A stretch of 27,489 bases of DNA from a virus. Numbering within the stretch: the first letter of the stretch is position 1; each line of letters begins with the position of its first letter. The stretch lies in the IMG/VR virus record IMGVR_UViG_3300009488_002146, positions 1 through 27,489 of that record. One strand, written 5' to 3'. Positions 15,343 through 23,090 of this stretch are shown here, piece by piece. The position numbers and the translations under genes are program-made. The notes under the pieces were generated by a model. It was not told the origin of the DNA, did no database searches, and saw nothing but the letters and a program-made list of their open reading frames with translations.

Positions 15343-17036
15343 TGGGCGTCCCGTTCCGGCCGAGCGTGGTGCCCATAGCGGGCCCACAGTTCGGCGACAC
15401 GTTCAGCCGCGCGCTTGAAGGCGCGTTCGGCTTCGTCCAGGACGTCGCCGAGGCGCGGCGCAGGGGCGCGGAGTTCGAGACGGAACAGCGTCAGGCAGAG
15501 TTGCGCAATCGGGCACTGGAGCAGGAGCTCGGCATTCGCGGCCGGCAGGCACGGCTCGACATCCTGAGAGATCCGACGCAGATCACCGCGGGTGAACGGA
15601 AGAGACGCCTGGCGGAGTTCGACGCCGAGCAGACCGGAGGGGACCAGGCGGCAGCGCCCCCTGGCCCGACGCCCCCCTCCCCCGCGCTCGAAGCCGCACT
15701 CGAATCGGCACGCGGCCAGGTGAGGGGTGACCGGCCCCCCGCGCCGGGAGAGGAGCCCGGTCGGCCCGTCACGCCGCCCGGTGGGGTGACGCCCGGTGGG
15801 CCGGAGGAGGCCGCCGGCTTCCAGCCTCCACCGTTCATCCGCCAACCGGAGCAGGTCTTCGCGCCGGGAGGGCAAGCGGTGCGGCTGCCCGACATCGGCG
15901 TGAGCGCCCAGGCGCCGGAAGCCCAGGTGGGGGTGCCGGACGCGGCGCCGCCGACGGTGCCGGACGCGCTGGCTGATGCGTTGGCGCCACAGCAGCCCAA
16001 GATCCCCCGGCCCCAGCTCCAGCAGTTCGGGGCAGATCCCCAGCTCGGGCCCCTGTTCTTTGATCCACGGGGCGGGCAGCGCGAGGCCTTCGCCGCCGGC
16101 TCGTTCGCGGCCGAGGAGACCGCGGACCTCCTGGAGCGTGCAGCCCGACAGCAGGAGCTGCAGGGCAACCAGCGGATGGGCGACTCCATCCGGGAGCTCA
16201 TTCCGCAGGCGGTGGCCGCCATCTCGGCGGGCAACCCGCCCAACGACGTGGTGCAGGGGATCTTCCAGCAAGCGGAGGAGGGCGTGGAGGGACGCGCCGA
16301 GGAGCGGTTCCTGACCGGCGAGCTCGAAGAGCTGGGCGAGGGCGAGACGACTACTTCACCCGGCTTCCAGGCGATGTCCTTGGAGGATCGGGTCGCCGAG
16401 CTCCGCGCACGGCGCAACCAGCTGGTGCAGTTGGCCGCGGTGGACGTGCGCGCGGAACGCCAGGAGACGGCTGCTCAGCGACGCGCCGACGCGACGCTGA
16501 CGCAGCAGATCGTTCAGGGGCTCCGCGCGGACACACGCGACCTGGTGGATGCCGCGAACGGCTTCAGCTCGATGCAGCAGGGGTTCAATCAGCTCCGGGA
16601 GGGCAACCCGGCGGGCGGCTTCAGCTTGCTGAGCGGCTTCGCGCGGGTGAACGATCCGGGCTCGGTGGTGCGGGGCGAGGAGCTCCGGGCGGTCGAGGCG
16701 CTGGGCGCGTTCGATCAGCGGATCAAGACGGCGCTCAACAAGGCGCGGGATGGCACACTGGACATCGAGCTGGCCGGGCAGATCCTGGCCATGGGGCGCG
16801 CGCTCATGGAGGAGCGGTCCCTGACGTTCCAGGAGTTCCGCAACGCGGCGATCCAGCGTGGGTCGATTCAGGGCCTGGACCCGGAGGACATCAGCGGCGC
16901 GCTTGGCCCTGGTCCGTTCGAGCGGTTCAGCAACGAAGCAGCGGCGGCGGCTGATGCCGAGACGGTGCGGGAGCTCCTGGGCGATGACGCCTTCCCGCCC
17001 CCGCCGACTCGCAACCCTGGCCGAGGGCGACAGTAA
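15342..17036 (+). CDS. Putative internal virion protein 2 (coiled coil, Pro-rich)
   Basis: The 564-aa product starts at ATG 15342 in a TAATG overlap. Residues 1-90 are helical and charged (EARRRGAEFETEQRQAELRN). Residues 95-230 are Pro/Gly/Ala-rich and probably disordered. Residues 245 to the end return to long helices (ADLLERAARQQELQGNQRMG, VRAERQETAAQRRADATLTQ). There are almost no cysteines, as expected for proteins that must unfold to pass the portal. Position and composition match the middle-sized ejection proteins of podoviruses; no enzyme motif is visible. The stop overlaps the next ATG. Confidence 0.6.
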   Translation: MGVPFRPSVVPIAGPQFGDTFSRALEGAFGFVQDVAEARRRGAEFETEQRQAELRNRALEQELGIRGRQARLDILRDPTQITAGERKRRLAEFDAEQTGGDQAAAPPGPTPPSPALEAALESARGQVRGDRPPAPGEEPGRPVTPPGGVTPGGPEEAAGFQPPPFIRQPEQVFAPGGQAVRLPDIGVSAQAPEAQVGVPDAAPPTVPDALADALAPQQPKIPRPQLQQFGADPQLGPLFFDPRGGQREAFAAGSFAAEETADLLERAARQQELQGNQRMGDSIRELIPQAVAAISAGNPPNDVVQGIFQQAEEGVEGRAEERFLTGELEELGEGETTTSPGFQAMSLEDRVAELRARRNQLVQLAAVDVRAERQETAAQRRADATLTQQIVQGLRADTRDLVDAANGFSSMQQGFNQLREGNPAGGFSLLSGFARVNDPGSVVRGEELRAVEALGAFDQRIKTALNKARDGTLDIELAGQILAMGRALMEERSLTFQEFRNAAIQRGSIQGLDPEDISGALGPGPFERFSNEAAAAADAETVRELLGDDAFPPPPTRNPGRGRQ

Positions 17037-19129
17037 TGGACCCAGAACAACTTCGCCGACTCATGCAGCGGGCCACCGAGGCCTTGCGTCGGGGCGCGAC
17101 CGCCCACGAGGTCGACAACTTCATTCGTGATGAGTCTGCCGGGCTGTTCACCAGCGCGGCGGCGTTGCGCCAGTCCCCCGACGTGCGGGATCTGGCCTTC
17201 ACCGAGGGACAGGCGGGGCGTGAGGCGGAAAAGGTTCGACTGCGCGACGTGTTCCGCTCCGCGGCACAGGGCGCCACGTTCGGCTTCGCCGATGAGCTCG
17301 CCGGCGTCGGCGCTGCGTTGGTTCCTGGCGGGCGCAACTTCGCCGAGGCCACCGAGGCGGTCCGCGCAAACGAAGAGCGGTTCCGTGCGGCGCACCCGCG
17401 GATCGCGCTGATGTCGGAGATCGGCGGAGCGGTCGCCACGTCGTTCCTGGGTGGGGCGGCCATCGCGCGCGCCGGCACTCGGGGCGCTCGCGGCCTGACG
17501 TCGGCGGCGCGGGCGAAGTCCCCCCAGACGGGCTTCCTGCCGGGGATCGCTCGTGGGGCGGCGGCGGGCGGCGTCGAGGGCGCCGTGGAGTCCGTCGGTC
17601 GGGCCGAGGGCGGACTGCTGGATCGGGCGGGGCCGGGTGGTGTGGGTGGGCTGGTGGGCGGTGTGGTCGGTGGCGCCCTGCCGGCGGTCGGGACCGGGAT
17701 TCGGACGGCCCGGCGAATCGGCGCGGCGAACTTCCGGCCCGAGCAACGGGTCGTGGAGATCGCGGACAGAGAGCTCGCTGGGGCGTTGGGATCACGGCCC
17801 GGCGGCTTCGCTGCGGCGCGTCGCGCGCTCACGGAGATCGAGTCCGCGCGACCGGGCCAGTCGACGCTGGCGGATATTTCCCCGGAGACCCAGAGCCTGC
17901 TGGATACGGCGGTGAGCGCCAGCCCCCAGGCTCGCGAGGTGGCCGGCGAGCAATTCGCTCGACGGCAAGCGGGGCAGGCAAGGCGCCTGATTCGCGATCT
18001 CGAACAGGCTTCTGGAGGGCCACCCAACGTCAAGGTGGCGCTCGAAGAGGTGACGCAAGAGCTCCAAGATCTCGGTGCTGAGGTCTACGAGCCGCTGCGG
18101 CGCCAGTTCCGCGACTTGCTCCAACAGGGCCAGAACCCACAGGCGGTGGATGCGCTCAAGGCCTTCCTCGAACGGCCACGAGTCGCGCGCGCCTTCCGCG
18201 CGATCGACGCGATCGAGCAGATGGTCGACCCGAACCGTCTGCCGCCAACCTTCGACGAGCTCCAGCGCGTGCGCAAAACGCTGGGGCGCGCGGCCGATCG
18301 GCTGCGCCGCAACGACCCCCAAGGAGCGCGCTCCTTCCGCCTGGCGGCTCGGGAGATGACCGAGCTGATGGAGAAGGCCATCCCCGGCTTCAAGGAGGCC
18401 AACCGCCGGTATGCCAGCCTGGCCACCGTGCGGGATGCCCTCGAAGCGGCGCCGCGGGCCTGGCGCGACTCCACGGAGCAGATCGCCGAACAGCTGGCGT
18501 TCTTCCAGCGCCGGGGCGGGGACCGGGCGGCGAACAACTTCCGCCTGGCGATGCTCGACGGGCTGATCGACGACATCCGCGGCATCGCGTCCAATCGGCA
18601 GTCGCAGCGGCGCTTCACCGCGCCCACGCTCGACTTCGGTGACAACATGAAGCTGCTGTTCCCCGACGATGACACGCTCCAGGAGATCCTGCGCCGGGCG
18701 GAGATCGAGAACGTGTTCTCGAAGACGGCCCAGGCGGGCGGCGGCAGCGACACGGCACGCCGGCTGGCCGCCTTCGGCGACCTGGTGGGCGGCGCGGACT
18801 TCGCCGGGGCGCTCGCCACGGGCGGCGCTCGTGGTGGCGTCACGGGGTTCGCTGGCGCGGCACTGGGCGAGGCGCAGAAGGCGGTGCTGAAGGCAGAGCG
18901 CGGGCTGTTGCCGCAGGTGGGCGAGCGGATCGGCGAGGCGCTCACCTTGAGGGAGCGCGGGAGCATGTTGGTTCTGCTGCGCCGGCTGGAGCTCCAGCAG
19001 GTCAATCTGATGAAGAAGCTCGATCGCAGACGGGTCGGGGAGGCTTTCGTCGGCGGCTTCTTCGGCCGAGAAGCCGCTGCGGTGGCCACGGGACGGGAGA
19101 CGCGCCTCGGGGCGCTGATCCGCGGGTAG
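17036..19129 (+). CDS. Putative internal virion / DNA transfer protein 3
   Basis: The 697-aa product starts at ATG 17036 (TAATG overlap). Residues 60-150 contain RSAAQGATFGFADELAGVGA, then NEERFRAAHPRIALMSEIGG and AVATSFLGGAAIARA, a segment seen repeatedly in phage internal or transfer proteins. Residues 155-235 are Gly/Ala/Val-rich and could insert in membrane. The rest is helical (for example RQFRDLLQQGQNPQAVDALK) with another small-residue stretch near 580-615. Cys is absent or nearly so. Its length is close to T7 gp15 (747 aa). It most likely forms part of the ejected channel. Confidence 0.6.
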   Translation: MDPEQLRRLMQRATEALRRGATAHEVDNFIRDESAGLFTSAAALRQSPDVRDLAFTEGQAGREAEKVRLRDVFRSAAQGATFGFADELAGVGAALVPGGRNFAEATEAVRANEERFRAAHPRIALMSEIGGAVATSFLGGAAIARAGTRGARGLTSAARAKSPQTGFLPGIARGAAAGGVEGAVESVGRAEGGLLDRAGPGGVGGLVGGVVGGALPAVGTGIRTARRIGAANFRPEQRVVEIADRELAGALGSRPGGFAAARRALTEIESARPGQSTLADISPETQSLLDTAVSASPQAREVAGEQFARRQAGQARRLIRDLEQASGGPPNVKVALEEVTQELQDLGAEVYEPLRRQFRDLLQQGQNPQAVDALKAFLERPRVARAFRAIDAIEQMVDPNRLPPTFDELQRVRKTLGRAADRLRRNDPQGARSFRLAAREMTELMEKAIPGFKEANRRYASLATVRDALEAAPRAWRDSTEQIAEQLAFFQRRGGDRAANNFRLAMLDGLIDDIRGIASNRQSQRRFTAPTLDFGDNMKLLFPDDDTLQEILRRAEIENVFSKTAQAGGGSDTARRLAAFGDLVGGADFAGALATGGARGGVTGFAGAALGEAQKAVLKAERGLLPQVGERIGEALTLRERGSMLVLLRRLELQQVNLMKKLDRRRVGEAFVGGFFGREAAAVATGRETRLGALIRG

Positions 19130-22015
19130 ATGGGCACCTCCGTCCGGCCACTCGATCCTCGCGAGGCGTTCTCTCGCCTGGCGCGCACGGGCGGGCGCTC
19201 GCTCGGCCAGGTGGGTCTCGGCATCGGCGAGAGTGCGTTCGCCACGGCCGAGGGCCTCACCAACCTCATCCAGCGGTTCGGTCCCGAGGTCTTGTCCAAC
19301 TTCATCGCCAACGAGCTGGAGCCGATCGTGGAACGCGGCGACGATCTCGTTCGGGGGGCCCTGCCACCGCAAGGCCTGGGCGAGGTGGGGCTACGGCTCG
19401 GCGGCCGGCTGGCCGGCGACGTGGTGCAGATGCTGGCCTCTGGTGGGCCGGCACGCGCTGGGGTGCGAGCCCTCGGTGGCGGGCGGGTAGCCGCCGGCCT
19501 GGTGGGCTCGCTGCCACTGGCCACGGTCCAGGCCTCCGCCGGGCCCGAGGAATCGACGGTGGGCTCGCTGGGCGCGCTGCTGGAGCGGGCCGGGCGCGAG
19601 GGGCCGGTCTCGCGGGGTCTCTCAGCTCTCGCGGAGGACCCGGACGCGCGGGTGGCCACGGAGGTCGGCATCGACCTGCTGACCGGCGCGCTCACGGAGG
19701 CGGCGGCGGCTGGGTTGCGGCGGGCCCGAGGTCCGCGTGTGCCGCGGGATGTGGGTGGGGGGTCTCCCCTGCTCCCCCGAGGACGCGGAACGTCGCCAGG
19801 CGTCGCGCTGGGCGCCAACAGGACCACCACAGACCTCGCCCGCAACGTGCCCGACGAGGGAGACCTCTTCTCGATGATCGGCCGGTCCGATCGGCTGGGC
19901 GAGGCGGCCTTCACCGGCCGCGGCGGGATCATTCCACAGGAGTCGATCTCGGAGCGGTTGATCCAGGGCACGGGCGGTCTCACCGCACGGCAACGGGTGG
20001 ACCTGACCCGGAAGGTGCGGATGCGGGTCTTCCCGGCGATCGAGGAGATCATGGGCGAGTCGGCGGTGCGGAGCGGATTCGACACTCCGGCGGTGGCGCG
20101 CACGAGCGAGGGCCTTGGTGTGTTCGAGGGCGCGATCAACCCCAACACGATCTACAACCTGGGGGACGTGCCGGCCCAGCTGATCGAACAGCGCGCGGCA
20201 GCCCACGGGATCGTCGAGGGACAGAACGCGGCGGTCTGGTTCCGGCTGATCGGCGACGACGCCGTCAACCCGGTGAACCCTGGCCGGGCCTATGTGATCG
20301 CGGGCCCCAACGGCAGCAACCTGGACCCGGCGGACTTCCGCGAGCTCCACCAGATCACGAGCACCGATCCATCGTTCGCTCCGCTCTCCGCTGGCTCGAC
20401 GTTCTTTGAGGGGCGGGCGATCTATCGTAACTTCAGTGACGTCTCGGAACAGGATTACGCGGCCCTGGTCCGAGAGGCGGCCGACCGGATGCGCCGGGAG
20501 GTCGACCTCGAATTGGTCCGCGTGGAAGGGAACCTGCTCGATGGCCCTACGGCGTATCGGGCCGCCTTCGCTGGAGACCAAGAGGCGCTTGAGCGGCTCC
20601 TTCGTTTACACGAGCGTGAGGTCCGACCGATCTTCGGAAGCGTTGGAGCCTCCCTCGGCGATCCCAACGTCGCCCAGCAATCGCGGCAGTTCATCGACGA
20701 GATCAGGCGGGGAGCTCGGGAGGCCGATCGTGCCCGATCCGAAGTCCTCCCCGAGCTCGTTCTCGCCGGAGCCTTAGCCGGCGGGGCCGCCGCTGCGGCT
20801 CCACGACGCAGTGAAGGCGAGGACATTGCCATGGCGTCCACCCTCGGCGCCCTGGCCGGGCTCTCGCCCCCACGGAAGGCGCTGCCGGAGCACCTCGCCT
20901 CGGTGAACGGGGAGGTCGACGCGCGGCCCGGACCCAACCGCGACGTGTCCGGTATCGGCTACGTGGCGAAGTACCTGCGGCCCGAGGACGCGGTGAACTT
21001 CCGCCAGTCCACCGCGCGCCGATTCATGGACCTCATCGAGGCGCTGCCATCGGTGGGCGAGGTGAACCAGGCGGCTGCCTCGGCCGTGGCGAACACGAAC
21101 TGGTTCAAGCAGGTTGCGGAGGTGGCCACGGAGATCTTCGGGCCGGACGCCACGCGGTTCGTCTCGTTGCTCACGGTGGTCAACCCCATCCAGCCGGTAA
21201 AGCAGAACGTCGTGAACACCCTGAACATTTACAACGCATGGGTGCGGGCGGGCCGGCCGGTGGACGCCGAGTCGGTGTTCACGATCATTCGCAACAGTGT
21301 CCCGTCCGATGAGATCGCGAGCCCAAGGCCCTCGGCGCGCGGGCTGGTGCAGCGGGCGCGCGAGGAGTTCGGCTTCACGGAGCTCGACCCCCGCGCCGGC
21401 GAGCACATCCTGCGGGAGCAGCTGCTCGATCTCCCCCTTCGTGAACGGCGGGCCCTGGAGGCGGTCGAGCCGTGGGCGGACAACGCCGTCGAGGTGTTGA
21501 TCGGCGGCGACCCGGTGGGCTTCGCCAAGAGCGAGCCGAACGCCACGCAGTTCGCCCTCAACCTGATCGAGGAAACGTCCAACTCGACGCTGAAGACCTG
21601 GCTGGCCAAGCTGTCCGCTTGGGCTGAGAGGCTGTTCGGGGGAGGCGGTGCCAGCCAGCCCAAGGATCTGCCGCCCGAGGTGGCCGCGCGCGCCGGCGCG
21701 GATCAGATGGCCGACCAGCTCACCCGCCTGACCGGCGTGCAGTGGACCCCCGAGGAAACACAGGAGACGCTATGGGGCATGGCCTACGCGCTGGGGGAAG
21801 AGACCCCCAACAACTTCCACGACTTCAGGAGTCTGCTGAATGAGCCAGCCTATAAGGAGATCCTCATTCGAGGTAACGCTGCTCCTCCAGGACGTGCTCG
21901 ACCGTCAGGGGCAGTCGTCGCCCGAGCTGCAAGCGAAGCAGAAGCTGTTGCTCGACGCGCTGAGCAACGATCAAGTTTCCAACGGGTTGAGGGCGGCGCT
22001 TTCCGAACAGCTTGA
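19130..22015 (+). CDS. Large ejection-type protein with polyvalent-protein-like domain
   Basis: The 961-aa product starts at ATG 19130, directly after the previous TAG. Residues 1-200 are Gly/Ala-rich with hydrophobic helices. Residues 540-600 hold a hydrophobic Ala-rich stretch (LPELVLAGALAGGAAAAA). Residues 640-725 contain NTNWFKQVAEVATEIFGPDA, then a 'PxxxVxxNxxNxLxxYxxWxxxGRP' pattern, and near 870 GVQWTPEETQETLWGMAYAL. These resemble a domain of very large phage proteins and polyvalent proteins (DUF7178-like, from memory). No lysozyme or transglycosylase motif is seen. From about 21866 the codon usage of this frame collapses while the overlapping 62-aa frame takes over, so the last 50 residues are doubtful. 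Confidence 0.65.
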   Translation: MGTSVRPLDPREAFSRLARTGGRSLGQVGLGIGESAFATAEGLTNLIQRFGPEVLSNFIANELEPIVERGDDLVRGALPPQGLGEVGLRLGGRLAGDVVQMLASGGPARAGVRALGGGRVAAGLVGSLPLATVQASAGPEESTVGSLGALLERAGREGPVSRGLSALAEDPDARVATEVGIDLLTGALTEAAAAGLRRARGPRVPRDVGGGSPLLPRGRGTSPGVALGANRTTTDLARNVPDEGDLFSMIGRSDRLGEAAFTGRGGIIPQESISERLIQGTGGLTARQRVDLTRKVRMRVFPAIEEIMGESAVRSGFDTPAVARTSEGLGVFEGAINPNTIYNLGDVPAQLIEQRAAAHGIVEGQNAAVWFRLIGDDAVNPVNPGRAYVIAGPNGSNLDPADFRELHQITSTDPSFAPLSAGSTFFEGRAIYRNFSDVSEQDYAALVREAADRMRREVDLELVRVEGNLLDGPTAYRAAFAGDQEALERLLRLHEREVRPIFGSVGASLGDPNVAQQSRQFIDEIRRGAREADRARSEVLPELVLAGALAGGAAAAAPRRSEGEDIAMASTLGALAGLSPPRKALPEHLASVNGEVDARPGPNRDVSGIGYVAKYLRPEDAVNFRQSTARRFMDLIEALPSVGEVNQAAASAVANTNWFKQVAEVATEIFGPDATRFVSLLTVVNPIQPVKQNVVNTLNIYNAWVRAGRPVDAESVFTIIRNSVPSDEIASPRPSARGLVQRAREEFGFTELDPRAGEHILREQLLDLPLRERRALEAVEPWADNAVEVLIGGDPVGFAKSEPNATQFALNLIEETSNSTLKTWLAKLSAWAERLFGGGGASQPKDLPPEVAARAGADQMADQLTRLTGVQWTPEETQETLWGMAYALGEETPNNFHDFRSLLNEPAYKEILIRGNAAPPGRARPSGAVVARAASEAEAVARRAEQRSSFQRVEGGAFRTA

Positions 22016-22028
22016 GGGCCTCCGGTGA
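21840..22028 (+). CDS. Small helical protein overlapping the end of the ejection gene
   Basis: The 62-aa product starts at ATG 21840 with AGGAG at 21827-21831 eight bases upstream. It is in the +1 frame relative to the 961-aa gene and overlaps its last 176 bases. The sequence (FEVTLLLQDVLDRQGQSSPE then LQAKQKLLLDALSNDQVSNG) looks like a two-helix protein. Its third codon positions from about 21873 on are mostly G or C, as in neighbouring genes, whereas the long gene's third positions there are mostly A or T. It therefore appears to be the real coding frame at this end. Function unknown; the C-terminal stop lies in a terminator-like hairpin. Confidence 0.6.
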   Translation: MSQPIRRSSFEVTLLLQDVLDRQGQSSPELQAKQKLLLDALSNDQVSNGLRAALSEQLEGLR

Positions 22029-22037
22029 AGGAGGCCC
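22016..22037 (+). terminator. Hairpin at the convergence of the two gene blocks
   Basis: GGGCCTCC at 22016-22023 pairs with GGAGGCCC at 22030-22037 around a 6-base loop that holds the TGA of the 62-aa gene. No T-run follows. A second, overlapping inverted repeat, CCGGTGAAGG at 22022-22031 with CCTTCACCGG at 22051-22060, would form an alternative hairpin. Position between convergent genes supports a bidirectional terminator. Confidence 0.55.
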
Positions 22038-22045
22038 CCCAGCCC

Positions 22046-22363
22046 CTACGCCTTCACCGGCTTACCGCTGAGCCCGGTCTTCTCTGAGCGGGCCCGCGCG
22101 ATCAGGTCGGCGTACTTCTCTCGCTCGGCCACCGAGGCCTTGCGCCTGATGGCCCGATGCTTCGAGTACATCACCAGCCTGTAGCGGCGCTTGCCGTAGA
22201 GCACCGGCCGGTGACCCAGGCTCATCGTCTTCGGGCTCGGGTTCGCGAAGTCGATGTAGCCTCCATGCTGCACCGTGGCTTGCTCGGTCCATCTGCTGCA
22301 CACGCTGCAGCGCCGTTCCATTATCACCTGCGGAACGATCAGGTCGTAGTTCTTCTTAGCCAT
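22046..22363 (-). CDS. Small hypothetical protein with one CxxC
   Basis: The start is ATG at 22363 with AGGAGG (22370-22375 on the complement) seven bases upstream; the open frame extends further up but that part spans non-coding, AT-rich sequence. The 105-aa product has CSVC near residue 19 (ERRCSVCSRWTEQ), a nearby His, and a strongly basic second half (GKRRYRLVMYSKHRAIRRKA). It could be a zinc-dependent nucleic-acid-binding protein, but only one Cys pair is present. It is the last gene of the minus strand block and is separated from the genes upstream by a terminator, so it probably has its own promoter. Confidence 0.65.
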   Translation of the reverse strand: MAKKNYDLIVPQVIMERRCSVCSRWTEQATVQHGGYIDFANPSPKTMSLGHRPVLYGKRRYRLVMYSKHRAIRRKASVAEREKYADLIARARSEKTGLSGKPVKA

Positions 22364-22376
22364 GAGAGACCTCCTC

Positions 22377-22454
22377 GGTTGATGTGAAAACACATGGCCT
22401 GTATATGAAATATAACTTTCGTGTTTTCGGAATTTCGGAAATCTATGCGGCAAC
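22377..22454 (-). promoter_or_regulatory. AT-rich leader with repeats, likely promoter/operator of the 105-aa gene
   Basis: This is the most AT-rich stretch in the window and lies between a minus-strand terminator and the 105-aa gene. It holds an inverted repeat ATGTG-AAAA-CACAT (22382-22395), the direct repeat TTTCGGAATTTCGGAA (22425-22440), and on the minus strand TTATATTTCATATA, which could serve as a -10 region. No good -35 box is present at standard spacing, so a phage-specific or activator-dependent promoter is possible. Confidence 0.4.
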
Positions 22455-22496
22455 GAAAAAACCCCCCGCGGATTTCCTACAGATCCACGGGGGGTT
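22455..22496 (-). terminator. Rho-independent terminator for the minus-strand operon
   Basis: On the minus strand AACCCCCCG pairs with CGGGGGGTT, extended by four more pairs past a single mismatch (stem bases 22460-22473 and 22483-22496), with a 9-base loop. The stem is followed by a run of T residues (complement of the A-run 22456-22461). It lies 22 bases past the stop of the 43-aa gene, at the end of the recombination/replication operon. Confidence 0.8.
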
Positions 22497-22518
22497 GACA
22501 CGGTTTTTGCGTTTTCGT

Positions 22519-22650
22519 CTATCTAAGCACTGAGCTCGGGTAAATGAGCGCGCGGTGGCAGAGCTCACACACCAGGTGCCGAGCCCATCGACGCATCCTC
22601 CGCACGGGCCAATCGGTCCGGCACCGCCAACAGCACGCGGTGGCGCTCAA
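22519..22650 (-). CDS. 43-aa zinc-ribbon-like protein
   Basis: This frame starts at TTG 22650, which overlaps the TGA of the upstream gene (TTGA), with GAGGAG about nine bases upstream; it ends at TAG 22519. The product has C7-x2-C10 (CWRC) and C28-x2-C31 (CELC) with a basic stretch between (VRRMRRWARH), a plausible zinc-binding fold. A longer open frame exists upstream but overlaps the neighbouring gene and looks like a shadow. It is the last gene before the operon terminator. Function unknown; nucleic-acid binding is a guess. Confidence 0.5.
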   Translation of the reverse strand: MSATACCWRCRTDWPVRRMRRWARHLVCELCHRALIYPSSVLR

Positions 22651-23060
22651 CTGGCCTGCTCCTCGATCACGTCCAGCTTGAACGTCGTGAAGCTGAACCG
22701 CACCTCGGCCTTGCAGCCGATGTGTTCCTTGCAGTGCGCGCACTCCACCTCGAAGTGCCGGCGCTGGATGTGGTTCGGCGTCAGCTGGTGGACGGGCAGG
22801 ATCTCGCCCGGCATCCAGTTACCGCAGTGCGGGCACACGATGTCGTGCTGCGCGTCGCAGTCGCCAAACTCCGGCATCCCGGCCGCAATGCGCTCGCGCC
22901 GCGCCGTGCGCTTCAGGTTCTCCAGGTGCTGAGCAGCCCGCTCGCGCATGTCCGTGCTGATCTTCGCCCGACGGATCTCGTCGGGGAGCTGCTCGTCAGG
23001 AATGTGCGGCCAGGCCTTCCGTCCAGCCTCGATCTCTTCGGCCGTGACTTCGGGTATCAT
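22647..23060 (-). CDS. 137-aa zinc-ribbon protein
   Basis: ATG 23060 is chosen because AAGGAG (complement of 23067-23072) lies six bases upstream; the frame is also open to a GTG at 23090, which would include the parS-like site in the coding region. The N-terminal half is helical and charged (EEIEAGRKAWPHIPDEQLPD). The second half has C76-PH-C79 and C107-AH-C110, a four-Cys zinc-ribbon layout, followed by a beta-type tail (AEVRFSFTTFKLDVIEE). Similar proteins in phage early regions bind DNA or RNA polymerase; no specific function can be read here. It is coupled to the 43-aa gene by a TTGA overlap. Confidence 0.65.
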   Translation of the reverse strand: MIPEVTAEEIEAGRKAWPHIPDEQLPDEIRRAKISTDMRERAAQHLENLKRTARRERIAAGMPEFGDCDAQHDIVCPHCGNWMPGEILPVHQLTPNHIQRRHFEVECAHCKEHIGCKAEVRFSFTTFKLDVIEEQAS

Positions 23061-23073
23061 AATCCGCTCCTTC

Positions 23074-23089
23074 CGTTTCATGTGAAACA
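23074..23089. promoter_or_regulatory. parS-like palindrome
   Basis: CGTTTCATGTGAAACA matches the chromosomal ParB-binding consensus TGTTTCACGTGAAACA at 14 of 16 positions, and its core GTTTCATGTGAAAC is itself nearly symmetric. It sits in the short gap between the VRR-NUC gene and the 137-aa gene. No parA or parB is in the window, so the binding protein, if any, would be host-encoded or elsewhere in the phage. Confidence 0.4.
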
Positions 23090-23090
23090 C

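Noticed and set aside
18085-20148. 687-aa open frame on the minus strand
   Set aside because: It is a Ser/Arg/Pro-rich antisense shadow of the ejection-type genes, with no domain-like pattern.
19130-22015. Lysozyme or lytic transglycosylase domain in the large ejection protein
   Set aside because: Such domains occur in T7-type counterparts, but no catalytic Glu context or other family signature was found here.
22495-22523. TTGACA box followed 17 bases later by TCTATC on the plus strand
   Set aside because: The -10 match is poor, part of the box belongs to a terminator stem, and a promoter here would read against the minus-strand operon with no plus-strand gene to serve.
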